A DNA stretch of 16,776 nt from an uncultured Oscillibacter sp. (GCA_910584075.1 CAJTZI010000017.1:22038-38813), one strand, 5' to 3'. Counted from the stretch's first letter, positions 1 through 6,830 are shown. Numbers and translations are program-made. The notes: generated from the letters alone by a model not told the origin.

Positions 1-242
1 ATCATGGTGGTGTGGTCCGCCGCCACGATGTGGCTGAGGGCCAGACGGTGAATGTCCATCATGGAGCGGCGGATGTCCTCCAGCTTCGCCTCACTGACCA
101 TATACTCGTCCACAATGGTCCCGGCGTTGGCGTGGACGTTGTTGATGCTGAACACCGCCAGGAGATTGGACAGCAGCGTTACCACGCCCAGCAGGACGAT
201 GGGCAGAATGAGGCGCTGCTGCAATGTGAGCTTTCCTTTCAT
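1..242 (-). CDS. Membrane sensor, chemoreceptor-like N-terminus (partial)
   Basis: This is the first 80 codons of a gene that runs off the left edge of the window. The ATG at 242 has a GGAGGAG ribosome site a few bases upstream. The peptide begins with a short basic stretch (MKGKLTLQQR), then one hydrophobic segment at about residues 11-33. A helical, charged stretch follows (EAKLEDIRRSMMDIHR), as in the periplasmic four-helix-bundle domain of methyl-accepting chemotaxis proteins and some histidine kinases. The output domain is not in the window, so chemoreceptor, histidine kinase and cyclase all remain possible. It starts 31 bp after the stop of the solute-binding protein on the same strand and is probably co-transcribed with it, which suggests the binding protein could present a ligand to this sensor. 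The presence of a gene is well supported; the class is a guess from topology. Confidence 0.7.
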   Translation of the reverse strand, partial: MKGKLTLQQRLILPIVLLGVVTLLSNLLAVFSINNVHANAGTIVDEYMVSEAKLEDIRRSMMDIHRLALSHIVAADHTTM

Positions 243-273
243 GATGTCTCCTCCATAGAAACGGATTGACGCG

Positions 274-1509
274 CTACCGCGCCGTCACGCCCTCCACCAT
301 GTGGTCCAGCTGGGCCTGGAGGGACGCGCCGGAGGGATTCCCCCGGGCGCAGCTGCCGGCGAATTCCGCCACCGGGTCCCAGAACTTGCCGCCCACCCGC
401 TGGAGCTGGGAGAACTCAGACTGGGCCAGCAGCGCCGCGATGGCGGGAGACGCCTGCACCTCCGGGGAGGCGGCGGCACTGGCGTTGGCGGGGCCCTGCC
501 CCCGCAGCTGGAAGCGGAGGCGCTGATTGTCCTCGCTGATAATCCACTCCGCCAGCCGCGCGGCCCACTGGGGATGCTTAGAGTAAGCGTTTACGCCGAT
601 GAGCTTGCAGCCGGAAAAGGAGGCCATCTGGATCTGCCGTCCGGCACAGGTGAAGGTGGGCAGCTTGGCGGCTCCGGTGTTTTCGCCCCAGGCCTCCTGA
701 ACCGCCACCGCGTTCCACACGCCGCTGATTCCCGCGATGACGGAGCCGTCCCGCACGCCCTCCAGGAACTCCGTGTCCGTCCGGTTGGAAAAGCCCGGGC
801 TGGCGGCCGCAGACAGCATGGCCTGGGCTACATCCACGCCGGTGACGGGACCCTCGGTGCTGTTCCAGCTGCAGTGGTTGGTGAGGCCGTCCTCGTTCAG
901 GCCGATCTCCAGGCCGGTGTTGCCGAAGAAGGAGTAGACATACCAGGCGGAGGACCAGTCCATGGACACCAGCCGTCCGGCTCCGGCGGCGGCCGCCAGC
1001 ATCCGGTCCAGGCTCTGCACATCCTCCTCGGAGAGGTAGGCCTTGTTGTAGTAGAGAAAATAGCCGTTGTCCGCTGTCAGGGGATAGGCGTAGAGAGTGC
1101 CGCCCACGCTGGCGGCGTCCACCGCCGCGGAGAGGCTGGCGGCACGGATCTCCTCTGCGTTTTCAATGGGATCCAGCCCGCCGGCGGCGGCCAGGGCGGA
1201 CACCTGGTCATCGGCGAAGGCGAACACGTCCGCTCCCCCCTCCAGGTCGCCCAGCATGGCGTCCTTGCAGCTGGATTCGCTCTGGGGCTGATATGTAATG
1301 TGAAAGCTGGCCTCTCCGGCATAGCGGGCCTGGAAGGAGGAGAAGATCTCCTGAAGGAGCGCCTCATCCTCCTCGGCGCCCCATACGGTCAGCGTGACAG
1401 TCTCAATTTCCCCGCCGCTGTCCGCCGCCGCTGGCGGCGCCTCCTTGCAGGCGGAGAGGGAGAGAAGCATCCCCATGGACAAAAGCAGGGACAAAAGGTT
1501 CTTCTTCAT
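274..1509 (-). CDS. Lipoprotein extracellular solute-binding protein
   Basis: A 411-residue secreted lipoprotein resembling family 1 (sugar-type) ABC solute-binding proteins. The signal peptide is MKKNLLSLLL plus a hydrophobic core and a lipobox L18-S19-A20-C21, so Cys21 should be lipidated and anchor it to the outer face of the membrane. After a low-complexity linker, the TVWGAEEDEALLQEIFSSF region and the later GGADVFAFADDQ stretch fit the first lobe of this fold. The ATG at 1509 is chosen because it begins the signal peptide, has an AGGAAGGG site about 9 nt upstream, and lies behind a strong promoter at 1595-1623. The longer open frame up to 1794 overlaps the deformylase-like gene and is not used. 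No permease or ATPase genes follow. The next gene is a membrane sensor, so a role in signalling rather than transport is possible. Substrate unknown. Confidence 0.88.
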   Translation of the reverse strand: MKKNLLSLLLSMGMLLSLSACKEAPPAAADSGGEIETVTLTVWGAEEDEALLQEIFSSFQARYAGEASFHITYQPQSESSCKDAMLGDLEGGADVFAFADDQVSALAAAGGLDPIENAEEIRAASLSAAVDAASVGGTLYAYPLTADNGYFLYYNKAYLSEEDVQSLDRMLAAAAGAGRLVSMDWSSAWYVYSFFGNTGLEIGLNEDGLTNHCSWNSTEGPVTGVDVAQAMLSAAASPGFSNRTDTEFLEGVRDGSVIAGISGVWNAVAVQEAWGENTGAAKLPTFTCAGRQIQMASFSGCKLIGVNAYSKHPQWAARLAEWIISEDNQRLRFQLRGQGPANASAAASPEVQASPAIAALLAQSEFSQLQRVGGKFWDPVAEFAGSCARGNPSGASLQAQLDHMVEGVTAR

Positions 1510-1594
1510 AGTGTCAGACCCTTCCTGTTGATTCCGGAGGCCGGGGGCCGGGGGGCGATGCGGGGCGCTCCCGATCCCCGGCTCATTTTGGATC

Positions 1595-1623
1595 ATTATA
1601 CCATTCTCGTTTTTTTTTGGCAA
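1595..1623 (-). promoter_or_regulatory. Promoter of the solute-binding protein gene
   Basis: On the minus strand there is a -35 box TTGCCA (1618-1623), a 17-nt spacer and a perfect -10 box TATAAT (1595-1600) preceded by TGG, giving an extended -10. An A-tract lies within the spacer. Transcription would start near 1588, leaving a GC-rich leader of about 80 nt before the ATG at 1509. It lies between the end of the deformylase-like gene and the lipoprotein gene, so the lipoprotein/sensor pair has its own promoter. Confidence 0.8.
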
Positions 1624-1634
1624 CCTATTTCCGC

Positions 1635-2045
1635 TCAGATTAGGATCCCCTCGCAGTGGTCGATCTCGTGCTGGATAATCTGGGCCGCCAGGGCGGTGAA
1701 GGTCTGAATCCGGGTCTGGAACAGCTCGTTCTGATAGCGCACCTTGACGGTCCGCCAGCGGCGGGTCCGCCGGGTTCCGGGAAGGGAGAGACACCCCTCC
1801 TCCGCCTCGTAGGGGCCGGATTCCCGGATGATCTCCGGGTTGAACATCACCGTGTCCTCCCCCTCGTTTTCAAATACGATCACGCGCCGGTTCACGCCGA
1901 TCATGTTGGCGGCCATGCCGACGCAGTCCTCCCGGTGGGCGGCCAGTGTGTCCAGCAGGTCCCGGGCCGTCTCCAGGTCCTCCACCCCGGCGGGTTCCGC
2001 CTTCTGGGCCAGAAGAGCGGGGTTCCGCACAATTTCCCGTATCAT
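1635..2045 (-). CDS. Peptide deformylase-like protein, short variant
   Basis: A 136-residue member of the peptide deformylase family, whose metal-dependent enzymes remove the formyl group from nascent N-terminal methionine. The three family motifs are in order: GMAANMIG at residues 43-50 (motif 1, normally GxGLAAxQIG), EGCLS at 83-87 with the metal-ligand Cys85, and HEIDH at 126-130 with two metal-ligand histidines and the catalytic Glu127. The motif 1 glutamine that normally stabilises the transition state is replaced by Met48. The protein ends six residues after the last histidine, shorter than the usual 150-190 residues. The start is the first in-frame ATG; its ribosome site is weak, consistent with translation downstream of the epimerase gene 32 bp away. 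It may be a secondary deformylase or have altered activity. Confidence 0.85.
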   Translation of the reverse strand: MIREIVRNPALLAQKAEPAGVEDLETARDLLDTLAAHREDCVGMAANMIGVNRRVIVFENEGEDTVMFNPEIIRESGPYEAEEGCLSLPGTRRTRRWRTVKVRYQNELFQTRIQTFTALAAQIIQHEIDHCEGILI

Positions 2046-2077
2046 TATGGATCACTTCGCTTTCTCACTGTCCACAG

Positions 2078-2956
2078 TCACTCCCCGCCGAGCAGGGTGA
2101 CGGTATAGGCCAACGTTTTTTGCTCTCCCGGAGCCAGGGTGACGGCGAAGGGCTTGTCCTGAAAGCGTCCCGTCTCGCGGTCAGAGGCGGCGCAGCCCTG
2201 CCAGGGCTCCAGGCAGAGGAAGGGGGCGCCGGGTTTGGTCCAGAAGGCCGCTATGGGGAACTGGGAGAAGTCCATTTTCACCCCGTGCCCGGTCTCCCGG
2301 TGGACCAGGGAGACGCTGCCGGATTGAAGCTGCCGGAAGATGACGGTGTCCAGCCGCCGGAAGATGTCATAGTCCAGGGGAAGGACGCCGCCGGAGAGCA
2401 TGGGCTCCTCCGCCCCGCCGCGGACAAGCCCCTCCGGCGTCAGCAGCAGGGTGGAGGCGTCCTCCCGCCGGTCGAACACCAGGTGGTAGTCCTCAAAGTG
2501 TTCCCCCTCCCGAAGGGGGCAGCGGAAGGCGGTGTGGGCGCCGATGCAGAAGGGGAGGGGGCTGGCGCCGGTGTTCTCCACGGTGAAGGCGGTGGAGAAG
2601 CCGTCTGCCAGCAGCTGGTGCCGCACCCGCAGAGAGAAGGGGAAGGGATAGCGCTCCAGCGTCTCGCCGCTCTCCCGCAGCTCCAGCACGGCGAAATCGC
2701 TGCCCTGTTCCGCAAGGGTGAACTCCGACTGCCGGGCGAAGCCGTGGCGGGACATGGAAAAGGTCCGCCCGCCGATGTCCACCTGGCCGTCCTTCAGGGA
2801 GCCTACGATGGGGAATAGGATGGGGTTCTGTCCGGACCAGAACGCCGGATCGCCGCCCCAGATGTACTCCGCGCCGTTCCGGCGCAGTGAGACCAGCTCG
2901 CCGCCCCGAGTCTGAACCGCGGCATCCAGAGCGCCGCGGGAAAGGGTAAAGCGCAT
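2078..2956 (-). CDS. Aldose 1-epimerase family protein (LacX-like)
   Basis: A 292-residue cytoplasmic protein of the galactose mutarotase superfamily, which interconverts alpha and beta anomers of sugars. The N-terminal pattern GGELVSLRRNGAEYIWGGD followed by PILFPIVG and MSRHGFARQSEF (His71 a candidate active-site residue) is typical of the LacX-like clade, whose substrates are poorly defined. The ATG at 2956 has AGGAGG eight bases upstream and a promoter just behind it; the longer frame reaching 3016 would begin inside that promoter and is rejected. The deformylase-like gene starts 32 bp after the stop, so the two probably form an operon. No sugar catabolic genes lie beside it, so substrate and pathway cannot be inferred from context. 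Confidence 0.88.
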   Translation of the reverse strand: MRFTLSRGALDAAVQTRGGELVSLRRNGAEYIWGGDPAFWSGQNPILFPIVGSLKDGQVDIGGRTFSMSRHGFARQSEFTLAEQGSDFAVLELRESGETLERYPFPFSLRVRHQLLADGFSTAFTVENTGASPLPFCIGAHTAFRCPLREGEHFEDYHLVFDRREDASTLLLTPEGLVRGGAEEPMLSGGVLPLDYDIFRRLDTVIFRQLQSGSVSLVHRETGHGVKMDFSQFPIAAFWTKPGAPFLCLEPWQGCAASDRETGRFQDKPFAVTLAPGEQKTLAYTVTLLGGE

Positions 2957-2986
2957 AAGATCGCCTCCTGATTTGGTAGTGTGTTT

Positions 2987-3016
2987 ACTATACCTCCCGG
3001 AGGGAGGAGAAGTCAA
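2987..3016 (-). promoter_or_regulatory. Promoter of the epimerase/deformylase-like operon
   Basis: Minus-strand -35 box TTGACT (3011-3016), an 18-nt spacer and -10 box TATAGT (2987-2992). The spacer contains a C/G dyad (CCTCCGGGAGG) that could be an operator, but nothing else supports that. Transcription would begin about 25 nt before the ATG at 2956. Confidence 0.7.
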
Positions 3017-3092
3017 GCGGGCAGGGTGTTTTGGGAGTGCTCAATTGCGCGTTTTATCTTATGTTTTGGGGGCGGTCCAGGGACAATGCAGG

Positions 3093-3112
3093 GGCCGGCG
3101 CCCCCGCCGGCC
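3093..3112. repeat. Inverted repeat / stem-loop, GC-rich
   Basis: Perfect 8-bp arms GGCCGGCG (3093-3100) and CGCCGGCC (3105-3112) around a CCCC loop. Neither side is followed by a clear T-run, so terminator function is doubtful. Confidence 0.5.
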
Positions 3113-3255
3113 TGTCTTCCCGCGAACTTCGGTTCTCCCATAGGACGGGCGGATGATCTCCGCCTCGGCAGAGCATCTTCAAATTGGACACTTCCGGGCG
3201 TTTTCCCCGGACCGTCCGCATAGGATATCAGCGTGACGATCTGACAGAGGGAGGG

Positions 3256-3384
3256 ATGACAGTGAGACAGGTGATCGTAAAGCTGGAGGAGCGGACGCGG
3301 TTTTCCGGAACACGGATGGAGGAGATCATCCGGCAGGCCGCGGCGGCCTGGCTTGCCAGGGATCTCAGCGCCCCGCGCAGATAA
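3256..3384 (+). CDS. Candidate small protein, 42 aa, unknown
   Basis: ATG at 3256 preceded by a purine-rich AGAGGGAGG ribosome site, 42 codons, TAA stop at 3382-3384. The peptide starts MTVRQVIVKLEERTRF and continues with an amphipathic, basic helix-like stretch (MEEIIRQAAAAWLARDL). A perfect 12-bp hairpin follows directly after the stop codon, as expected for a transcription unit end. It lies 80 bp before the serine recombinase reading frame and could be native or part of the mobile element. I do not recognise the family. A longer version from a TTG at 3184 has no ribosome site. Confidence 0.45.
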   Translation: MTVRQVIVKLEERTRFSGTRMEEIIRQAAAAWLARDLSAPRR

Positions 3385-3412
3385 CGCCCGCGCCGGATTT
3401 CCGGCGCGGGCG
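3385..3412 (+). terminator. Strong stem-loop after the small ORF
   Basis: Perfect 12-bp arms CGCCCGCGCCGG (3385-3396) and CCGGCGCGGGCG (3401-3412) with loop ATTT, starting at the base after the TAA stop of the small ORF. No U-tract follows, so intrinsic termination is not certain. A second dyad, GCCGCCGC/GCGGCGGC, sits just downstream at 3421-3437. Confidence 0.5.
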
Positions 3413-3450
3413 ACTCCCGTGCCGCCGCAGCGGCGGCGGAGATGCGGCCC

Positions 3451-3467
3451 AGGAGGTGTAAGAAATT
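3451..3467 (+). promoter_or_regulatory. Ribosome site before a non-ATG start
   Basis: AGGAGG at 3451-3456 is ideally placed eight bases before ATT (3465-3467), the only plausible start triplet in the recombinase frame between the TAA at 3459-3461 and the conserved YVRLS motif. GTG at 3456-3458 is cut off immediately by that TAA. Confidence 0.5.
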
Positions 3468-5018
3468 CTCTGTGCAATCTATGTACGCCTGAGCAAGGAG
3501 GATGAAGACAAGCACCAAGCCGAATCCGAGAGCATCCAAAACCAGAAGTCCCTGCTGACGAACTATGCCATTGACCACGGCTGGGACATCTACGGCGTCT
3601 ACTGCGACGAGGACTACTCCGGCGCGGACAGATTCCGCCCGGACTTCAACCGGATGCTGGCGGCGGCGAAGCAGAAGAAGTTCCAGGTGATCCTCTGCAA
3701 AACCCAGTCCCGCTTCACCCGGGACATGGAGCTGGTGGAAAAGTATATCCACGGGCTCTTTCCGGTCTGGGGCATCCGCTTCATCGCCGTGGCTGATCAC
3801 GCCGACACGGAGGTCAAGGGCAACAAGAAAGCCCGCCAGATCAACGGCCTGGTTAACGAGTGGTATTTGGAAGACCTGTCCGAAAACGTCCGCATGGTCT
3901 TTGACCTGAAGCGGCGGGAGGGCCAATACATTGGGGGATTCCCCATCTACGGCTACAAAAAGGACCCCGCCCACAAAAATCATATTATCATTGACCCCGA
4001 GGCCGCTGAGGTAGTCCGCCGGATTTTTCGATGGTCATTGGAAGGCCGCGGCAAGCAGAGCATTGCCTATATGCTCAATGAGCAGGGTGTTCCAAGCCCT
4101 GCCCGGTATAAAGCGGAGCGGGGGTGGACCTGCAACCATCCGGCAAAAAATGACTACGGCCTCTGGAACAAGACCACGATTTGGCGCATCCTCCACAATG
4201 AGATGTACACGGGCACCATGATCCAGGGCCGGCGCAGGAAGGTCAGTTACAAATCCAAAGTTCTGATTGATGTTCCGGAGGAGCAGTGGTACCGGGTGGA
4301 GGGCACCCACGAGCCCATCATTGATTGGGAGACCTTCGCCGCCGTCCAGCAAAACCTCTCTCTCCGGGCGAAAACCGACGGCGGCGGGGAAACCCATTTG
4401 CTGTCCGGCCTGGTGAAGTGCATGGACTGCGGCTCCACCATGAGCAAGGTTGCGGACTGCCGTCAGGGGAGACCCCGCAGGGCGTACCTCCGCTGCAAGC
4501 TCTACGCCGACAGCGGCAAGGCGAGGCTATGCACCCGCCACTCCATCCGCCTTGATAAGCTGGAGGAGCTGATTTCGGACCGCATCCGATATTACGTCCA
4601 GACCTACTACAAGCTGGAGCCGGTGGACATTCAGCCAAAGCAGGACGCCGGAAGGGAAGCACTGGAGCAGGAACGCAGATCCCTGACCGCTCAATTGGAA
4701 AAGCGCAGTCAGGCTCTGAAAACGCTGTACTTAGACAAGGTTTCCGGCCTCCTTACCGACGGCCAATTTGCCGATCTGAACCAATCCTTCCTGAAGGAAA
4801 AAGGCCGCCTGGAACAGCGGCTTGCGAAGATCGAAAGTGAATTGGTTGACCAAGAAAAACCCCAACAGCAAGCGGACCTGATGGAGAGGGCAAAGGTGCT
4901 TCTGAAGCTGGAAACCGTTCCACGTGAATTGGTTGTTGCCCTGGTTGATAAAATCGAAATCGGAGAACGTAACCCTGACACCGGAGAGCAGCAAGTCCGC
5001 ATTACCTGGAAGTTTTGA
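3465..5018 (+). CDS. Large serine recombinase, non-canonical start
   Basis: A site-specific DNA recombinase of the large serine (resolvase/invertase plus recombinase domain) family, used by integrative elements to insert and excise. From position 3465 the frame reads a nearly complete catalytic domain: YVRLSKEDED with the nucleophilic Ser, DYSGADRFRPDFNRML, SRFTRD with a catalytic Arg, and NEWYLEDLSENVR. A recombinase domain follows (GGFPIYGYKK to GVPSPARYK), then a zinc-ribbon (CMDCGSTM, then LRCKLY, CTRH) and a coiled coil near residues 385-460. The first in-frame ATG is 3654, which would remove the nucleophile. In frame, a TAA at 3459-3461 is followed by GAA then ATT at 3465, which lies eight bases after a perfect AGGAGG. 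So translation may begin at ATT, or an original start was lost. Codon use is less GC-rich than in neighbours, suggesting transfer. About 517 residues, normal for the family. Confidence 0.85.
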   Translation: MLCAIYVRLSKEDEDKHQAESESIQNQKSLLTNYAIDHGWDIYGVYCDEDYSGADRFRPDFNRMLAAAKQKKFQVILCKTQSRFTRDMELVEKYIHGLFPVWGIRFIAVADHADTEVKGNKKARQINGLVNEWYLEDLSENVRMVFDLKRREGQYIGGFPIYGYKKDPAHKNHIIIDPEAAEVVRRIFRWSLEGRGKQSIAYMLNEQGVPSPARYKAERGWTCNHPAKNDYGLWNKTTIWRILHNEMYTGTMIQGRRRKVSYKSKVLIDVPEEQWYRVEGTHEPIIDWETFAAVQQNLSLRAKTDGGGETHLLSGLVKCMDCGSTMSKVADCRQGRPRRAYLRCKLYADSGKARLCTRHSIRLDKLEELISDRIRYYVQTYYKLEPVDIQPKQDAGREALEQERRSLTAQLEKRSQALKTLYLDKVSGLLTDGQFADLNQSFLKEKGRLEQRLAKIESELVDQEKPQQQADLMERAKVLLKLETVPRELVVALVDKIEIGERNPDTGEQQVRITWKF

Positions 5019-5032
5019 CTTCTAACCGGCTC

Positions 5033-5157
5033 CCGGCGGGACGCTTGCACTGCCGCCGGTCCCACTGCCGCAGGACACCTGCCGCGCTCCGCGCGGATGA
5101 CGAGAGACGAGAGCACGGGGCTCCGCCCCGTACCCCGCCACCGTTTGAAAAAGGTGG
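5033..5157. repeat. Cluster of four stem-loops
   Basis: Four hairpins lie in 125 bp directly after the recombinase stop: CCGGCGG/CCGCCGG (5033-5059, 13-nt loop), CCGCGC-TCC-GCGCGG (5082-5096), CGGGGC-TCC-GCCCCG (5116-5130), and CCACC/GGTGG (5138-5157) with a TTT/AAA extension. Two of them share the loop TCC. The first could terminate recombinase transcription. The last three resemble dispersed GC hairpin motifs I associate with intergenic DNA of gut clostridia, but that is memory, not a search. They end about 25 bp before the truncated ATPase-like gene becomes recognisable. Confidence 0.55.
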
Positions 5158-5990
5158 ACGAAAACTTTGATCTGCGTCCTACCGTTACACTGCCCCACGT
5201 TGTCGAACCCCAATACCCGGCCGCCGTGGACCGGTATGTGGACCTGGGACGCTTTTATGACATCACCGCCGCCAAGGCGGATGCCGGAGCCGTCAAGACC
5301 CACACCCGCGCCTATAAGGCCGCCTACGTCCGGGCCTACCACAGCCTGAAGGCCGCCCGCCAGGTGGAGCTGGACGCCGTGGCCTCCGTGCGGGCCGGCT
5401 TTGACCGCCAGCGGGCGGAGCGCCGGATCTCCGGCATCATCTCCCGGGAGCTCCGCCGCCGGGGCGGGGAGCGGGGGAGGACCACCCGCCGCTTCCTGGG
5501 CAGCATCACCCACAAGGGGTATGTCTGGCGGTTTGACAGCGTGGACGCCCTGTGCCCCAGGGTCTATGAGTTCACCGACGGCTGGGAGCTGGCGGGAGAG
5601 GGGCTGGCCCGGCTCCACGCGGCGGCGGCCGCGGGCGGCTGGGATACCATCGTCTGCCCCTCGCCGGAGGACCTGGGCCGGATTGAACACCTGCTGATCC
5701 CCGGGCTGGGGCTTGCATTTGTCACCTCCCGGCCCGGGATGGACTACGGCAAAAAGCCCTACCGCCGTATCCGGCTGGACGCCATGACGGAGACCGGGGG
5801 CAGGACCCGGCTGCGGTTTCAGGCCCGGATGGCGGCGCTTCTGCGGGAGGAGGCCGTGACGGCGCTGAAAGATGCCAAGGCCAGCCACGACAGGCTTGAG
5901 GCGGTCTATAATCCGTATGTGGATTTTGACGGCGTGCGGGAGCTGGCGGCTATTGAGACAGGGAGGCTGCTCAGTTATCTGGACCGGTAG
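5097..5990 (+). pseudogene. ATPase-like protein (PRK06851-like), 5'-truncated
   Basis: An open frame of 297 codons whose recognisable part begins near residue 33 (PHVVEPQYPAAVDRYVDLG). That segment and what follows resemble the middle and C-terminal half of a family of uncharacterised P-loop proteins of about 360 residues. The N-terminal part with the Walker A motif is absent. Residues 1-32 are translated from the hairpin cluster (CGCGGATG, STGLRPVPRHR) and have no ribosome site before the ATG. In the second half, SITHKGYVWRFDSVDAL then VYEFTDGWELAGEG occupies the place where a second nucleotide loop would be, but has no Gly-Lys-Ser. IEHLLIPGLGLAFVTS follows, as in the family. The frame is otherwise clean to the TAG at 5988, so the truncation may be recent. 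No N-terminal fragment is found on the other side of the recombinase, so simple insertion is not enough; a deletion or rearrangement is implied. Confidence 0.6.
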
Positions 5991-6011
5991 CTTCGCAGCC
6001 GCGCGGGTCAT

Positions 6012-6028
6012 CCGGAAAGGGATTCCGG
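6012..6028. terminator. Small hairpin between convergent genes
   Basis: CCGGAA (6012-6017) and TTCCGG (6023-6028) with loop AGGGA lie in the 40-bp gap between the truncated ATPase-like gene (plus) and the regulator gene (minus). The position suits a shared terminator, but no U-run follows on either strand. Confidence 0.3.
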
Positions 6029-6030
6029 CG

Positions 6031-6750
6031 CTATGAAAAGCTGCCGTTCCGGCTCTGGGACATATAGACCCGCAGCTCCCTCTGGGCCCGGTGGTACTGC
6101 TCCGCGCTGAAAGCGGCCTTTCCCCGCCGGATGGAGAGAATGCCGTCCCTGGCGAACTGGGTCAGGGTGCGGTTGATGGTCTTCTCCGTCAGGCCCACCT
6201 CCTCGCTGATCCGCCGGCGGGTCTTGTCCACTACCGCCTGGCCGGCGGTTCTGACGCCCTGTTCCTCCGCCTGACGGACCAGGTATTTCAGCAGCACGTA
6301 TTTGGCGGAGTGAAACAGCCGCTCTCCCCGGTTGTAGCTGGAACAGTACAGCTTGGCGGCCACATGGCGGCTTACGGCGCGAAGGAGCTCGATGTCCTGC
6401 CGGAGCCACGCGTCGAAGGTCTCCGCGGGCAGGAAGGCGGCAAGACAGTCCGTCACCGTTTCAATGGTCACGGAGGTGGTGGCGGCCCCGGCCAGCAGCG
6501 TGACCTCTCCGATGAAGGAGACCGCCTCGTTCATCTCAATCATGAAGACGTTTCCGTTTTCAAACTCATTTACCACCCGGAAGGTCCCCTGGAGCAGGAT
6601 GCCGATCCGCTCCAGGGGGCTGTCCTTTTGGTGGATCAGGGTGTGGGCGGGGTAGGACTTCAGATGAAACAGGCCGTCCAGATTCTCGGGGATCTGAGCG
6701 GCGAACGACCGAAGGTCCGGCGCCAGCTCCAACAGCTCGGCGTAGCGCAT
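6031..6750 (-). CDS. Crp/Fnr-family transcriptional regulator
   Basis: A 239-residue DNA-binding regulator with an N-terminal cyclic-nucleotide-binding-like beta-roll (about residues 25-110), a dimer helix, and a C-terminal winged helix-turn-helix (RRRISEEVGLTEKTINRTL, about 178-196, then the wing DGILSIRRGKAAF). In the phosphate-binding region, FIGEVTLLAGAATTSV keeps the Gly-Glu pair but has Thr where cAMP-binding proteins have Arg before Ser, so cAMP is unlikely as ligand. It also lacks the N-terminal cysteine cluster of FNR, so oxygen sensing by an iron-sulphur cluster is not supported. ATG at 6750 has GGAGGG seven bases upstream. It is the last gene of the membrane-protein/amidohydrolase block and lies 93 bp after it, so it probably controls that block, itself, or both. 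Confidence 0.9.
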   Translation of the reverse strand: MRYAELLELAPDLRSFAAQIPENLDGLFHLKSYPAHTLIHQKDSPLERIGILLQGTFRVVNEFENGNVFMIEMNEAVSFIGEVTLLAGAATTSVTIETVTDCLAAFLPAETFDAWLRQDIELLRAVSRHVAAKLYCSSYNRGERLFHSAKYVLLKYLVRQAEEQGVRTAGQAVVDKTRRRISEEVGLTEKTINRTLTQFARDGILSIRRGKAAFSAEQYHRAQRELRVYMSQSRNGSFS

Positions 6751-6790
6751 GGCAATCCCTCCATTTCCGTTTTCAAAGGCCTGCGGGAAA

Positions 6791-6830
6791 GCGCCCCTTG
6801 AAACCATCATAACACGGCTTCAAGGGGCGC
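6791..6830 (-). promoter_or_regulatory. 12-bp inverted repeat upstream of the regulator gene
   Basis: Perfect arms GCGCCCCTTGAA (6791-6802) and TTCAAGGGGCGC (6819-6830) are separated by 16 bp. On the minus strand the central spacer contains TATGAT (6806-6811), a plausible -10 box, with TTGTGC (6829-6834) 17 bp upstream as a weak -35. The arms could be an operator flanking the regulator's own promoter. They could also form a terminator for the amidohydrolase gene, which stops 14 bp upstream; the downstream arm is followed by TTT then C's, a poor U-tract. Confidence 0.55.

Larger units (their letters stand above)
2957..3255. other. Intergenic region with one GC-rich hairpin
   Basis: About 300 bp between the divergent epimerase gene and the small candidate ORF. 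It holds the epimerase promoter and ribosome site at its left end and a perfect 8-bp hairpin at 3093-3112 (GGCCGGCG, loop CCCC). The remaining open frames are poor and lack ribosome sites. No convincing plus-strand promoter was found. It could contain the remnant of an older gene, but nothing recognisable is left. Confidence 0.5.

Noticed and set aside
301..1707. Long plus-strand open frame of 468 codons
   Set aside because: It is antisense to the lipoprotein gene, is rich in Gly/Arg/Pro, has no ribosome site, and is an artefact of GC-rich codon use.
1510..1794. Longer N-terminus for the solute-binding protein
   Set aside because: It would precede the signal peptide, include the promoter, and overlap the deformylase-like gene.
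3440..5190. Direct-repeat attachment sites flanking the serine recombinase
   Set aside because: I compared the sequences around 3440-3470 and 5160-5190 and found no convincing shared core, so no att sites are called.
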